This document shows positions 10,590 through 20,582 of a DNA stretch of 63,119 bases, one piece after another. Every line of letters starts with the position of its first letter. The first letter of the stretch is position 1. This DNA comes from Branchiostoma floridae (lineage: Eukaryota; Chordata; Leptocardii; Amphioxiformes; Branchiostomatidae), in contig NW_023365716.1 in the NCBI RefSeq assembly GCF_000003815.2, forward strand, positions 1,374,782 through 1,437,900, read 5' to 3'. Position numbers and translations under genes: made by a program. The notes under the pieces were generated by a model. The model searched no databases and was not told where the DNA came from. It saw only the letters and a list, made by a program, of their open reading frames with translations.

Positions 10590-10777
10590 AAGCATCATGC
10601 GGTGATCTCGGGTTGACCCTTTGTGAAGGATGTATCAGGTTCGTGATCTCTCACCTTTACCCCCGCGAGCTGACGTCCACCATTTTGTTTTGCGTCGTCG
10701 TCTCATCTCCTCCAAACTTACGCGGTTTTTACGTGATTCCAGAAGCCGTGAGACCGCTAATCACCATAGACTTACAG
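10590..10777 (+). promoter_or_regulatory. Z3 promoter / class B non-coding exon 1
   Basis: Class B block with ATGCGGTGATCTCGGGTTGACCC, TATCAGGTTCGTGATCTCTCACC, GAGCTGACGTCCaCCATTTTG and the exon end CTTACAG with donor GTAAGA at 10778. The G-rich element is at 10881-10892. Confidence 0.65.
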
Positions 10778-11316
10778 GTAAGACCTCTTGTGATTGTTGT
10801 TGATACCGCCTGGTTGGTGGTTGTTCATTGATGAACAAAAAGTAGACGATTTAAGGTGTATTTGTCAAAGGTATTTGAATGGGGAGGGGGGCAGTAGAAG
10901 TGTGATGTAACCTCCAAACAATTTCTAGAGCCTACGGACACCAGAAGCATGAGTAAAATATGATTTTTCAACACAGTAAGAAGTTAAAAACCCTATACAC
11001 CTCCGAAATCCCAACATATCAAACAAAATTAGAGCAAAAGGCTGGAAGTCAGCCCTCTGCGGCTGCGTGCAATCACTGCCATGTGCCCTTAGGCCATTTA
11101 AACGGAGTTCATGTCAGACTCATGCCAGATGTCTCACTTCAGCTCTCGTCCATGTTTTTATGGACATTAATCTGACCTAAGAGTTCTATTACCCGCCGCC
11201 CTCTGACAATGACATAAAAAAATTATTGGTTTTCCCCTGGAAGTCATTTGGGGTCATGAAAGTCGGCATGTCTAATCATTAAAAATTGTACTACTAAGTA
11301 GCACTATTCGTGCAAA

Positions 11317-11440
11317 TATCCGAATGGTGCAACAAAGCGAAGTTATTAAGCTGGACCACACCACCACGGGATTTTGGATTTCGTGCGATTAACAGAAGTG
11401 TGCAGTTATCCGTTGTGCAATTAATTGGATTCTACTGTAT
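11317..11440. mobile_element. Tc1/mariner-like MITE fragment in Z3 intron 1
   Basis: The right end GGATTCTACTGTA resembles the inverted CAGTAGAATCC end typical of pogo/Tigger elements. The body matches 53146-53278 in Z14. The corresponding position in Z8 (about 29900) lacks it. Only one clear terminus is seen, so the boundary at 11317 is approximate. Confidence 0.45.
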
Positions 11441-11495
11441 TTTACTTTGCCAGATGAAATAAGTTGTTTCACAATCCATACCCCCTCTCACAGAA

Positions 11496-12587
11496 ATGGA
11501 AGATTCCGGTCTTGAACTTTTCTGCGGAGACCAGTGTGCTGGAGATCCTGGGAAGGAGAGCATGTCCACAGAACACCCCGGGAAGGAGAGTGACATCAGG
11601 GAGACCCAGACAACAGACATGGGCCTGCAACAGGAAACGTGTGATGTGAACTTTCCCCAACCTTACAACACATCAACCTCACAGGTACAGGAGAGCAAAG
11701 GCAATATGGGAAGGCATTTGGTTAAACATACTGATGAGAAACCTTTCATGTGTGGGGAGTGCGGGTACAGGACAACTTTTAAGTCAGATCTATCCCGACA
11801 TAAGAGAACCCATACAGGAGAAAAACCCCACAAGTGTGACCAGTGTGACTATTCTGCAGCACGGAAGTCTTCTTTGGGTAAACATCTAAAAATACACAGT
11901 GGTGAGAAACCCTACATGTGTGGGAAGTGTAGGTACAGGACAACTTTTAAGTCAGATCTATCCCGACATATGAGAACCCATACAGGAGAAAAATCCCACA
12001 AGTGTGACCAGTGTGACTATTCTGCAGCACGTAAATCTACTCTAGACGATCATCTAACAAAACACACTGGTGAGAAACCCTACATGTGTGATAAGTGTGG
12101 GTACAGGACGGCTGACAGGTCTACGTTATCCCGACATATGAGAATCCATACAGGAGAGAAACCCTACAAGTGTGACCAGTGTGACTATGCTGCAGCGGAC
12201 AAATCTACTCTTTACAAGCATGTAAGAAAACACACTGGTGATAAACCCTACATGTGTGGGGAGTGTGGGTTTAGAGCAAGTCGCAAGGATATCTTATCTG
12301 TACACATGAGAACACACACAGGAGAAAGACCGTACAATTGTGACCAGTGTGACTATTCTGCACCACAGAGAGCCAGTTTGGACAAACATCTAGCAAAACA
12401 CAGTGGTGAGAAACCCTACACTTGTGGAGATTGTGGGTACAAGGCGGCTCGAAAGCACCACTTATCCGAACACATGAAAATCCATACAGGAGAAAAACCC
12501 TACAGCTGCCATCTGTGTAGCTACTCTGCAGCTAGGAAATCAACCCTGTCTAAACATTTGACAACCCATGAAGAAGAGGAAGACTAA
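11496..12587 (+). CDS. Z3: C2H2 zinc-finger protein, 10 fingers
   Basis: The start ATGGAAGATTCC follows the acceptor CTCTCACAG by two bases; 363 residues. The N-terminus MEDSGLELFCGDQCAGDPGK defines a subfamily with Z8 and Z14. The linker has GDPGKE and HPGKE units and the LC8-type motif IRETQTTDMG at about residues 34-43. Ten intact fingers alternate A and B. Fingers 1 and 3 share the helix TFKSDLSRH, a sign of internal two-finger duplication. The array ends in an acidic tail (EEEED), unlike the relic fingers that follow most paralogs, so this C-terminus may be original. No 68-nt exon 2 was found in its intron. Confidence 0.9.
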   Translation: MEDSGLELFCGDQCAGDPGKESMSTEHPGKESDIRETQTTDMGLQQETCDVNFPQPYNTSTSQVQESKGNMGRHLVKHTDEKPFMCGECGYRTTFKSDLSRHKRTHTGEKPHKCDQCDYSAARKSSLGKHLKIHSGEKPYMCGKCRYRTTFKSDLSRHMRTHTGEKSHKCDQCDYSAARKSTLDDHLTKHTGEKPYMCDKCGYRTADRSTLSRHMRIHTGEKPYKCDQCDYAAADKSTLYKHVRKHTGDKPYMCGECGFRASRKDILSVHMRTHTGERPYNCDQCDYSAPQRASLDKHLAKHSGEKPYTCGDCGYKAARKHHLSEHMKIHTGEKPYSCHLCSYSAARKSTLSKHLTTHEEEED

Positions 12588-12649
12588 CTCTAAAGTGTGA
12601 TGTATTGCATAAAATGTCATTTGTGTGAGGTAGTCAAGGTACCAAGTTA

Positions 12650-12850
12650 AGGCCATTCAAAAAGACATATGGCAGTGAACCATATTTGAACATTCCAGAA
12701 TTTGAAATTCATAGAGCCTTGTGTAAATTACCTATCAGTGATAACCCCTTATATGTAGAATCTGGCAGGCATAGACGTACCCTCTACAACTGTGCAAAAT
12801 AGACTATGTACATTTTGTAATAAGCAATATGGAAGACGATCCCAACTTAG
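12650..12850 (+). mobile_element. LINE C-terminal fragment in the Z3 3'UTR
   Basis: The frame reads NIPEFEIHRALCKLPISDNP then VESGRHRRTL before a stop. It is the same ORF2 C-terminal region as the fragments at 5285-5725 and 56100-56436. Confidence 0.6.
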
Positions 12851-13012
12851 GAGTTACTGTGTCGATAATAGATAATCTTTGTAAACGAATGTTCACGAGC
12901 CAAAAACTAGGCAAGTCTACGGATGACCTGATTTGCTTGATTTTGAAAATAATTTTGTAGGTGTATTGAATACACTTGTATTATAGTTGAAATTACATTA
13001 GTGTGGTCGTCT

Positions 13013-13470
13013 TGGGTGTGCACTAGTGAGGTAGCCATGACTGTAGTTGTACTAGAAGTGACACAAGTGAGGTAGCCTTGAGTGTAGTTGTAGAAGTGAC
13101 ACTAGTGAGGTAGCCATGAGTGTAGTTGTAGAATTGACACTAGTGAGGTAGCCTTGAGTGTAGTTGTAGAAGTGACACTAGTGAGGTAGCCTTGAGTGTA
13201 GTTGTAGAAATGACCCTAGTGAGGTAACCTTGAGTGTAGTTGTAGAAATGACCCTAGTGAGGTAGCCTTGAGTGTAGTTGTAGAAATGACCCTAGTGAGG
13301 TAGCCTTGAGTGTAGTTGTAGAAGTGACACTAGTGAGGTAGCCTTGAGTGTAGTTGTAGAAGTGACACTAGTGAGGTAGCCATGAGTGCAGTTGTAGAAA
13401 TGACCCTAGTGAGGTAGCCATGAGTGTAGTTGTAAAGTGACACTAATGAGGTAGCATTGAGTGTAGTTGG
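13013..13470 (+). repeat. 38-bp minisatellite, about 12 copies
   Basis: The unit is GACACTAGTGAGGTAGCCTT followed by GAGTGTAGTTGTAGAAGT, with GACACTAG/GACCCTAG variants. A lone partial copy lies at 13727-13765. Confidence 0.9.
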
Positions 13471-14204
13471 TTTATGTGTATACAGAAGACATTTGTGCAA
13501 ATGAAACGTGTGTTGTCCGTACTTGTAGTGTAAATAGAACATAAAGGTAGTATAGTACGTACAGAGTCCATGAGGAGATATGCGTAGATCGCCCTTTGTG
13601 TATATGGGAGATCGTTTGTGTTGTGTGTAAATAAAACTCCCATTGTTTGATGCCCCAAACCTGACTTTGTACATTGTTGCATAGAATAGACTTGACTTTT
13701 AGGCACACTAGGACTTTAAAAAAAGCGACACTAGTGAAGTAGTCATAAGTGTAGTTGAGTAGATAATTATGAACATGGCCAAGCGTCAATGATAACTCTC
13801 AGATTATCCTTTTAAGCTGAAATGTCAATCAAGTAAAAAAATCATTGAACACATTGGCAGATCTCAAACCGAATTTTACCCAAAAAGGAAAAGTTTTACA
13901 CAATCTGAAAAGGCTACTTGGTCAAAATTTGAGAAAACCGAAAAGGAAATGTCACGGAAAACAAGGCGAATTCCTTCCTTTCCCTGATAGCGAAGACAAG
14001 TATGATCAATAAATTCTGCTGGCAGGAACTGCGGTATGAGACCCAAAAGAAACGTTATTCTTCTTGTTATTCTTTTAAGAAAATAAATAAACTCAGCTCT
14101 GTTGGCGACTTTTATTCTACTTTTGCTTGAGAAAACAATGACAGCGACGCTAACGTGCTGCTGTGCATTTGTGTATTATTGGGACATCAGGGGAGCAAAT
14201 TCAC

Positions 14205-14306
14205 CTTTGACCCACGTCACATCACCTCTGACCCCAAGATACGGCGAAAGAACAAAGCTTCCCGAGTCCCTCTTTACGTGAAGAGAAAAACCACCATAGG
14301 AAGTGG
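14205..14306 (+). promoter_or_regulatory. Z4 promoter / class A non-coding exon 1
   Basis: Class A block with two receptor-like runs (TCACCTTTGACCC and TCACCTCTGACCCC), GAAAGAACAAAGCTTCCCGAG and TTTACGTGAAGAGAAAAA, ending AAGTGG with donor GTAAGA at 14307. The G-rich element is at 14449-14461, 143 nt into the intron. Confidence 0.6.
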
Positions 14307-14788
14307 GTAAGACTTATAAACGTGCATCCAAGGATTCTGATAGCGAGCTTGAAAGTTTAAAATCATTTTTGTGGAAAAAGAATAGTGGTAAAACGGTATG
14401 TTATAGGTGTTTTAGTGTGAATATGTTAGAATTGTAAAGGGGGAGGGGGGCAAAGCTCGTTATACCATAATTTTAATTTAAAAGAGGCTTGTTTTGGACT
14501 CGTTTCTACCTGGCTTACCGTCTGTAATATACCAGTTCCGTGCTGGAAGGTAAATGAGAAAAAAAAACTGCATTATAGCCACTGTACTCCGGAGTTCGAC
14601 TTTTGTATTGGTGACGTTCTGACTGCACCAACGCTAGTAAGAACCTCCCTGGTAGAAAGAAAATACTTTGAGCATGTTGATACAGCGCCGGCCCTAGTAT
14701 CGATCTCTGAGTCACCCTGCATTTTTGAATACTTTTTCAGATGATATAAGTCATTTAATTGTTCATACCCCCTCCACAGAGAGCAGAA

Positions 14789-16153
14789 ATGGAAGATTCC
14801 AGTCGCGAACTTTCTACTGGAGAACTGTGTGTTGGACAACCTAGGAAGGAGATGGACCATTCTGGAAAGCCTGGGAAGGAGATGGACTGTAATGAACACC
14901 CTGGGAAGGAGAGTGACAGCATGGACACCCAGACAACAGACATGGGCCTGCAGCAGAAAACGTGTGATGTGAACTTTCCCAAACCTGACAACACATCAAC
15001 CTCACAGGTACAGCAGAGCAGAGGCAATGTGGGAAGTACCCTAGTCCTTGTACCTTGGTCACTTATCCCAGTCCAGACTATGATAGTCCCAGTTCAAAGT
15101 ATGGGAAGGCCTCTGATCAAAAACACCGGTGAGAAACCCTACAGATGTGAGCAGTGTGGATATAGGGTAGCTGATGAGTCTGCCTTATCCCAACATGTGA
15201 AAGTTCATGAACAAACTTACAAATGTGACCAGTGTGACTATTCTGCTGCTGTAAAGTCCTCTTTGGACCAACATCTAAGAAAGCACACGAGTGAGAAACC
15301 CTACATGTGTGGGGAGTGTGGGTACAGAACAGCACATAGATCTACATTGCGTAGACATAAGAGAAGCCATACCGGAGTAAAACCCTACAAGTGTGACCAG
15401 TGTGACTATTCTGCTGCATGGAAATATCTTTTGGAGGAACATCGTGCAAAACATACCGATGAGAAGCACTACCGCTATTTGTGTGAGATATGTGGGTACA
15501 GGACAGCTCAGGAGTGTAACTTCTCTGTACACATGAGAACCCACACGGGAGAAAAACCCTATAAGTGTGACCAGTGCGACTATTCTGCAACAATGAAATC
15601 CACTTTAGTTCAACACCTCACAAAGCACACTGGTGAGAAACCCTACATGTGTGAAACATGTGGGTTCAGGACAGCTAAAAAGTCTTATTTATCCGTTCAT
15701 ATGAAAACCCACACAGGGGGAAAATCCTACAAGTGTGATCACTGTGACTATTCCGCAGCACAGAAATGTCATTTGGACCAACATCTAGCAAGACACACTG
15801 GAGAGAAACCCTACATGTGTGACGAGTGCGGATACAGGACGGATTTAAAGGCTAACTTATCCCGACATATTATGACAACGCATACAGGACAGAAACCTTA
15901 CAAATGTGACCAGTGTGACTATTCTGCTGCACTGAAGTGTGATCTGGACTACCATGCAGCAAACCACACCGGTGAGAAACCCTACATGTGTGGGGAGTGT
16001 GGGTACAGGACAAATCGAAGGCCTTGTTTAACCCGACATATGAGAACCCACACAGGAGAGAAACCCTACAAGTGTGACCAGTGCGACTATTCTGCAGCAC
16101 AGAAAGGCACATTAAACAAACATCGTAAACAACACTCTTCAAAGAAACCCTGA
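14789..16153 (+). CDS. Z4: C2H2 zinc-finger protein, 12 fingers, with a hydrophobic insertion
   Basis: The start ATGGAAGATTCC at 14789 follows the acceptor CCTCCACAG; the open frame extends upstream only through intron. The product has 454 residues. The linker carries PGKE units and SMDTQTTDMGLQ. At 15037-15101 a 65-base insertion flanked by the repeat TGGGAAG adds 24 residues in frame, including LVLVPWSLIPVQTMIVPVQS, just before finger 1; no paralog has it. Twelve fingers follow. Finger 1 (CEQCGYRVADES) has a shortened linker (VHEQTYKC), finger 4 is followed by an enlarged TDEKHYRYLC junction, and finger 9 has an extra residue between its histidines. It ends SSKKP then TGA. No 68-nt exon 2 was found. 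Confidence 0.9.
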   Translation: MEDSSRELSTGELCVGQPRKEMDHSGKPGKEMDCNEHPGKESDSMDTQTTDMGLQQKTCDVNFPKPDNTSTSQVQQSRGNVGSTLVLVPWSLIPVQTMIVPVQSMGRPLIKNTGEKPYRCEQCGYRVADESALSQHVKVHEQTYKCDQCDYSAAVKSSLDQHLRKHTSEKPYMCGECGYRTAHRSTLRRHKRSHTGVKPYKCDQCDYSAAWKYLLEEHRAKHTDEKHYRYLCEICGYRTAQECNFSVHMRTHTGEKPYKCDQCDYSATMKSTLVQHLTKHTGEKPYMCETCGFRTAKKSYLSVHMKTHTGGKSYKCDHCDYSAAQKCHLDQHLARHTGEKPYMCDECGYRTDLKANLSRHIMTTHTGQKPYKCDQCDYSAALKCDLDYHAANHTGEKPYMCGECGYRTNRRPCLTRHMRTHTGEKPYKCDQCDYSAAQKGTLNKHRKQHSSKKP

Positions 16154-16159
16154 ATATGT

Positions 16160-17660
16160 GAGAATCGTTAAGTACGGAACAGCTAAAGTGGCAAACTGAA
16201 CTGAAAAATGGAGAACTCGTACAAGAAAACCCCAAATTACCAACGCGACTATTCTGCAGTACGGAATGTCTTTAGATAGCAAGGTACCAGAAATTAGGTT
16301 TTTATCTTTATAACGTTTTGTACATAGTTACGGCAACATTTGACAACATAAACGATACACTTAGGGATATGCATGTAGAGTATGTCTCTCAGTGTTAATA
16401 TTCCTATGAATGCCTGTTAGAACATACATGTGAGTTATTTAGAAATGTTACTTAATTGATAATTGACAATTTAGAAATGTTAACAAGTAGATATTAAAGA
16501 GACAGCAAAAGTCTGTACAAAAAGATTTGCAAAAGGCAAAGTCAAATGAGTGTAACCTGACTCAGTAGTGTTGTTCATTGTTTATGTTGGCGTTTGAAAT
16601 GCTACAGTCTAGATTAATGTTAGATGGGAATGATACGATGGGGACGGACGAGCCTCAGCCTACAGGAGAGGTTAACCCTGGCTAGGGAGAGACGAACCTG
16701 GAGGCAACTCTCTATCTTCTTGGCTACCTTGTCCCCTCAACGACCTGGAGGTCAAGGGACTAGGTAGGTAGGTAGGTAGGTAGGGAATGATACACAGTGG
16801 GAGATACCAGTAGTTTGCACGGGAAAGCCTTTGGATGGATTGGGGAAGGGGGCTAGGGCACATTCATACATGGTTAGGTGTATGAATATATTAATATGTA
16901 TTTCGTGCCTTCAAAAATAAAGGTTGAAGAATTGTGTATACTTGGGGTCAAAATAATGAAACAATTTTTTTACACAAGTGACAGTCAAGCTTGCGTCACT
17001 GCGGAGTCGTTCACTGCGTCACTGTTTTTGTTATTTTCTCCTGTTTTTTTTATAATTTAGATATTGCGTAATATCTAAAAGTATGACTTAGAAGACGACA
17101 AAATACACAAAAAGTAAGAAAATTAGTTCTTTATCTGTGACATTCGTTGAGCATCTTTCGAACCCCGCATTGACGCAATCTTGACGCAAGTGCAGTGAGA
17201 TACCGCCTTTAGTCGCATCACCTACATGCGTTGTTTGATCTGTCCGGGTACATAGAAGTTCTTAGAATTAAAACAGCTCTACTTAAAGCGCCACGAAAGC
17301 GTATTTATGTAACAATGGGCATGTTAGTACAGATTGTTTGAAAGGATGTATCAAAGATGTAAATAACATCAATCGCATTCTTATTGTCTTGGTGAACATA
17401 TTGACTCATAAATTGCCATAATGAGGAATTTTTATTATTATCATTATTGTTGTCAATGAAATCATTACAGGGCCAAGAAGTCACAAAAGAGGCATAAAAA
17501 ATACAGAAAAGAATCGAAAATGTTGTATTTAAGGGAAATCTTAGGACATAACATGGCCACGGGACTGAATTCAACCTCTAAATTGAAATGTGGTGAATAT
17601 ATTTTAAAGGTTACCGTCAGGACGTTCTATTTACAAAAACATGGTCACTGGACGGAATAT
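16160..17660. other. Gene-poor stretch between Z4 and Z5
   Basis: This holds decayed finger sequence to about 16270 (CDYSAVRNV), a short (AGGT)n run at 16763-16783 and otherwise AT-rich DNA without recognisable coding or repeat structure. Confidence 0.5.
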
Positions 17661-17811
17661 AAAGTGATGAATATATTTCATCAACATATGCATAAGCAAC
17701 AAACAAGACAAACGTCTGCACGAGTTTAACTCAATTTTTGCTGTAGAAACATGGACATACCTACTAACATGTAGCCAGATATAAAACGTATTATCTGGGT
17801 AATCAGGGTAG

Positions 17812-17924
17812 CAAAGTTACATTTGACCCTCATAACGTTCACCTCTGACCTCACGACACGACAGCAGAACGAAGCTTCTCGAGTATCCGTTTTACGTGAG
17901 GGGAAAAAACCGCATAGGGAGCAG
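17812..17924 (+). promoter_or_regulatory. Z5 promoter / class A non-coding exon 1
   Basis: Class A block with TTTGACCCTCATAACG, TTCACCTCTGACCTCACGAC and TTTTACGTGAGGGGAAAAAA, ending GGGAGCAG with donor GTAAGA at 17925. The G-rich element is at 18058-18070. The whole 17670-18480 stretch matches 2960-3780 of Z1, a segmental copy. Confidence 0.65.
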
Positions 17925-18393
17925 GTAAGACTTCCAAACGTGAATCAAAGTATTCTGGTAACATGCGAAAGAGTTTAACGTCATTTTGGTGGGAAGGGGA
18001 TCACCGTAACGCTTTTATTCATAGGTATTTTCTAGATGTAAATATGTTAAATTAGAAGGGGGAGGGGGGCGAACCAAAATGCGTGCGACCCTCGCCACCG
18101 GCCACCTAAAGTAATAGGTTTGTTTTCGTCTCTTTCCTAACCGGTTAACCGTCTCTTGGTGCGCTATTTCAGTTCTCTGTTGTTGGATATTGTGGAAAAT
18201 CAATCGGTACCTAGAACTGAGACTTGAGACACATTTGCCATTTCCCTGTATACTATTATCATTAGATAAAGTCTCGCACACGTCAGAGCAGTAGATCCCA
18301 AAGACTTTTTTTGCAATTGTATGACTGACTTTGGAAAGAGGAATGTTGTGGGAGGAATGTTAGATTACAAGTAATATATTTATGCTGTTCCAG

Positions 18394-18461
18394 GTTGCGG
18401 CGTCCCTCCCCTGCATCCAAAGAGAAGCTAGCCTCTGATTCGGCACCGTTGTCATACCCAG
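18394..18461 (+). other. Z5 non-coding exon 2 (68 nt)
   Basis: Same 68-base cassette between TGCTGTTCCAG and GTATGTGG. Confidence 0.7.
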
Positions 18462-18787
18462 GTATGTGGTTTTATAAGGTTCCGGTTAAAAATAAAAATT
18501 CATATATAAACATGTCATCTCTTTAAAAAGCTGGTCTATCACCATATAGTAGAATCGCCCATTGATATTAAGAAGACCAACATTGTCCGAAGGGTAAGTT
18601 TGTCAAGAACGATTTGTAATGTTTTTCTCTCTCGATATTTTAGATGATAAGAACTGTAAATGCTTGTTAGAAATCTAAAATGTTGCCGTTTCCAGGTAAA
18701 CACAAAACCTAATTCTTAGTGTGTTTCACAGATTTAGCAAGAAGTTTTGATCTATGATCTACCCCCCCCCCCTCCTACAGGGTAGAA

Positions 18788-19978
18788 ATGGAAGATTCCA
18801 GCAGTGAACATTCTTTGGAAATGCAGTGTGTTGAGCATCCTGGGAAGGAGATGGACCATTCTGGACACCCTGGGAAGGAGAGTGACAGCAGGGAGACCCA
18901 GACAACAGACATGGGCCTGCATCAGGAAACATGTGATGTGAACTTTCCCCAGCCTGACAACACATCAACCTCACGGGTACAGGAGAGCAGAGGCGATATG
19001 GGAAGGCATGTGGTTAGACGTACTGATGAGAAACCCTACATGTGTGGGGAGTGTGGGTACAGGACAACTCGGAAGTCTCACCTATCTGCACACATGAGAA
19101 CCCACACAGGAGAAAGACCCTACAAGTGTGACAAGTGTGACTATTCTGCTGCTCAAAAAGGGGATTTGAATAAACATGTAGCAAAACACACTGGTGAGAA
19201 ACCCTACATGTGTGGGGAGTGTGGGTACAGGACGGCTAGGAAGTTTGATTTAGTCAAACATATGAGAATCCATACAGGAGAAAAACCCTACAAATGCGAC
19301 CAGTGTGACTACTCTGCTGCACAAAAGTCGCAATTGCAGCAACATGTTGCAAAACACAGTGCTGAGCAACCCTACATGTGTGAGAAGTGCGGATACAGGT
19401 CGGCTCGAAAGTCTAGCTTATCTCAACACATGAAAACCCACACAGGAGAAACATGCTACAAGTGTGACCAGTGTGACTATTCTGCAGCAGTGAAATCCAC
19501 TTTGGTCAAACATATAAGAAAACACACCGGTGAGAAACCTTACATGTGCGGGGAGTGTGGGTTCAGGACAGCTCAAAAGTGTAACTTATCAGTACATATG
19601 AGATCCCACACAGGATTGAAACCCTACAAGTGTGACCAGTGTGAATATTCTGCTGCACATAAATCAACTTTGGACCAACACCTAGAAAAGCACACCGGTC
19701 AGAAACCCTTTATGTGTGGGGAGTGTGGGTACAGAGCAGCTCAATGGCAACACTTATACCGTCATATGAGAACCCACACTGGAGAAAAACCCTACAAATG
19801 TGACCAGTGTGACTATTCTGCTGCACAGAAATCCACTTTGGACAAACATCTAGTAAAACACACTGGTGAGAAACCCTACATGTGTGGGGAGTGTGGGTAC
19901 AGGATGGCTGACAAGTGGAACTTATCCCGACATATGAAGACCCATACAGGAGAGAAACCCTACAAATGTGACGTGTGA
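18788..19978 (+). CDS. Z5: C2H2 zinc-finger protein, 11 fingers, truncated by frameshift
   Basis: The start follows the acceptor CCTCCTACAG (ends 18780); 396 residues. The linker has two HPGKE units and SRETQTTDMGLH. Eleven intact fingers alternate A and B strictly. The twelfth stops after YKCDV because two bases are missing from the usual GTGACCAGTGTGAC; the lost frame continues DYSAADKLSLDKHQRKH. Fingers 7-9 (AQKCNLSVH, AHKSTLDQH, AQWQHLYRH) are the same as fingers 7-9 of Z12 on the other strand. A nuclear DNA-binding role is expected from the fold. Confidence 0.9.
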   Translation: MEDSSSEHSLEMQCVEHPGKEMDHSGHPGKESDSRETQTTDMGLHQETCDVNFPQPDNTSTSRVQESRGDMGRHVVRRTDEKPYMCGECGYRTTRKSHLSAHMRTHTGERPYKCDKCDYSAAQKGDLNKHVAKHTGEKPYMCGECGYRTARKFDLVKHMRIHTGEKPYKCDQCDYSAAQKSQLQQHVAKHSAEQPYMCEKCGYRSARKSSLSQHMKTHTGETCYKCDQCDYSAAVKSTLVKHIRKHTGEKPYMCGECGFRTAQKCNLSVHMRSHTGLKPYKCDQCEYSAAHKSTLDQHLEKHTGQKPFMCGECGYRAAQWQHLYRHMRTHTGEKPYKCDQCDYSAAQKSTLDKHLVKHTGEKPYMCGECGYRMADKWNLSRHMKTHTGEKPYKCDV

Positions 19979-20161
19979 CTATTCTGCTGCAGACAAACTC
20001 AGTTTGGACAAGCACCAAAGAAAACACATCGGTGAGAAATTCTACATGTGCGGGTAGTGTGGGTACAGGGCAGCTGACAGGGCTACCTTATCCCGCCACG
20101 TGAGAACCCATACAGGAGAAAAACGCTACAAGTGTGACCAGTGTGACCAGTGTGACTACTA
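19979..20161 (+). pseudogene. Decayed fingers downstream of Z5
   Basis: In the shifted frame the sequence reads DYSAADKLSLDKHQRKH, then MCG with a stop in place of E, then CGYRAADRATLSRHVRTH and a stuttered CDQCDQCDY before a stop. About two fingers are lost. Confidence 0.75.
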
Positions 20162-20300
20162 GGTCAGAAATTATTTATTCAGGCGCAGCAGGTCAGGGGT
20201 CAGATATTATGTATTCAGGAGCAGGTCAGAGGTCATAAGTCACATCATTATTCAGGTGGAGCAGGTCAGGGGTCAGATATTAAATATTTAGGCGGAGAAA
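20162..20300 (+). repeat. Tandem repeat with perfect DR1 sites
   Basis: Four copies of a 30-42 base unit begin GCAGGTCAgGGGTCAgATATTA. AGGTCA-N-GGGTCA or AGGTCA-N-AGGTCA occurs at 20190-20202, 20223-20235 and 20263-20275. These are textbook DR1 spacings for nuclear receptors. Confidence 0.7.
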
Positions 20301-20400
20301 GGTAACTATGACAACCGCCACGCCCCCAAATGAACCTCCCCCTCCCCAATTGTGAAAGACATGCCCTTATTTGGCCTGGTTCTAAGTCTCTATCGTATGA

Positions 20401-20406
20401 AATAAA
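20401..20406 (+). terminator. Possible Z5 polyadenylation signal
   Basis: First AATAAA after the Z5 stop (423 bases downstream), just before the opposing RRM2-like exon. Confidence 0.4.
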
Positions 20407-20451
20407 AATGACAATGACCGTTTGATTTTTCCGTTCTTTTGTTCTGTACTT

Positions 20452-20568
20452 TCAAAAGTCAGCATCCAACGTGAACTTCTGCTGTTCAGAGGAGGACATC
20501 ACCCCCATCTTCTGGTACTCCCCCACCTTCTTCTCAAAGAAGTTGGTCTTTCCCTCCAGAGAAATGTT
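20452..20568 (-). CDS. RRM2: Isolated terminal exon of ribonucleotide reductase small subunit (R2)
   Basis: On the minus strand the acceptor TTTTTCTTTTAG is followed by exactly 39 codons: [20 protein letters not shown], then [18 protein letters not shown] and TGA. This matches the C-terminal end of eukaryotic class I R2, whose final FTLDADF-type heptapeptide docks into the large subunit during deoxyribonucleotide synthesis. No other R2 exon is visible; the next 900 bases upstream are CTCCGGAG satellite, then an unrelated gene. It is therefore either the last exon of a gene with a long intron and exons outside this window, or an orphan duplicate. The intact frame, splice site and docking tail argue against old decay. 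No AATAAA was found close behind it. Confidence 0.8.
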   Translation of the reverse strand, partial: NISLEGKTNFFEKKVGEYQKMGVMSSSEQQKFTLDADF

Positions 20569-20582
20569 CTAAAAGAAAAACA

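Noticed and set aside
13013-13470. Possible CRISPR array or regulatory repeat
   Set aside because: Units are directly adjacent without spacers, so this is an ordinary minisatellite in a eukaryotic genome.
13330-13789. Several 87-114 codon minus-strand frames
   Set aside because: They lie in and beside the 38-bp minisatellite and show no protein family features.
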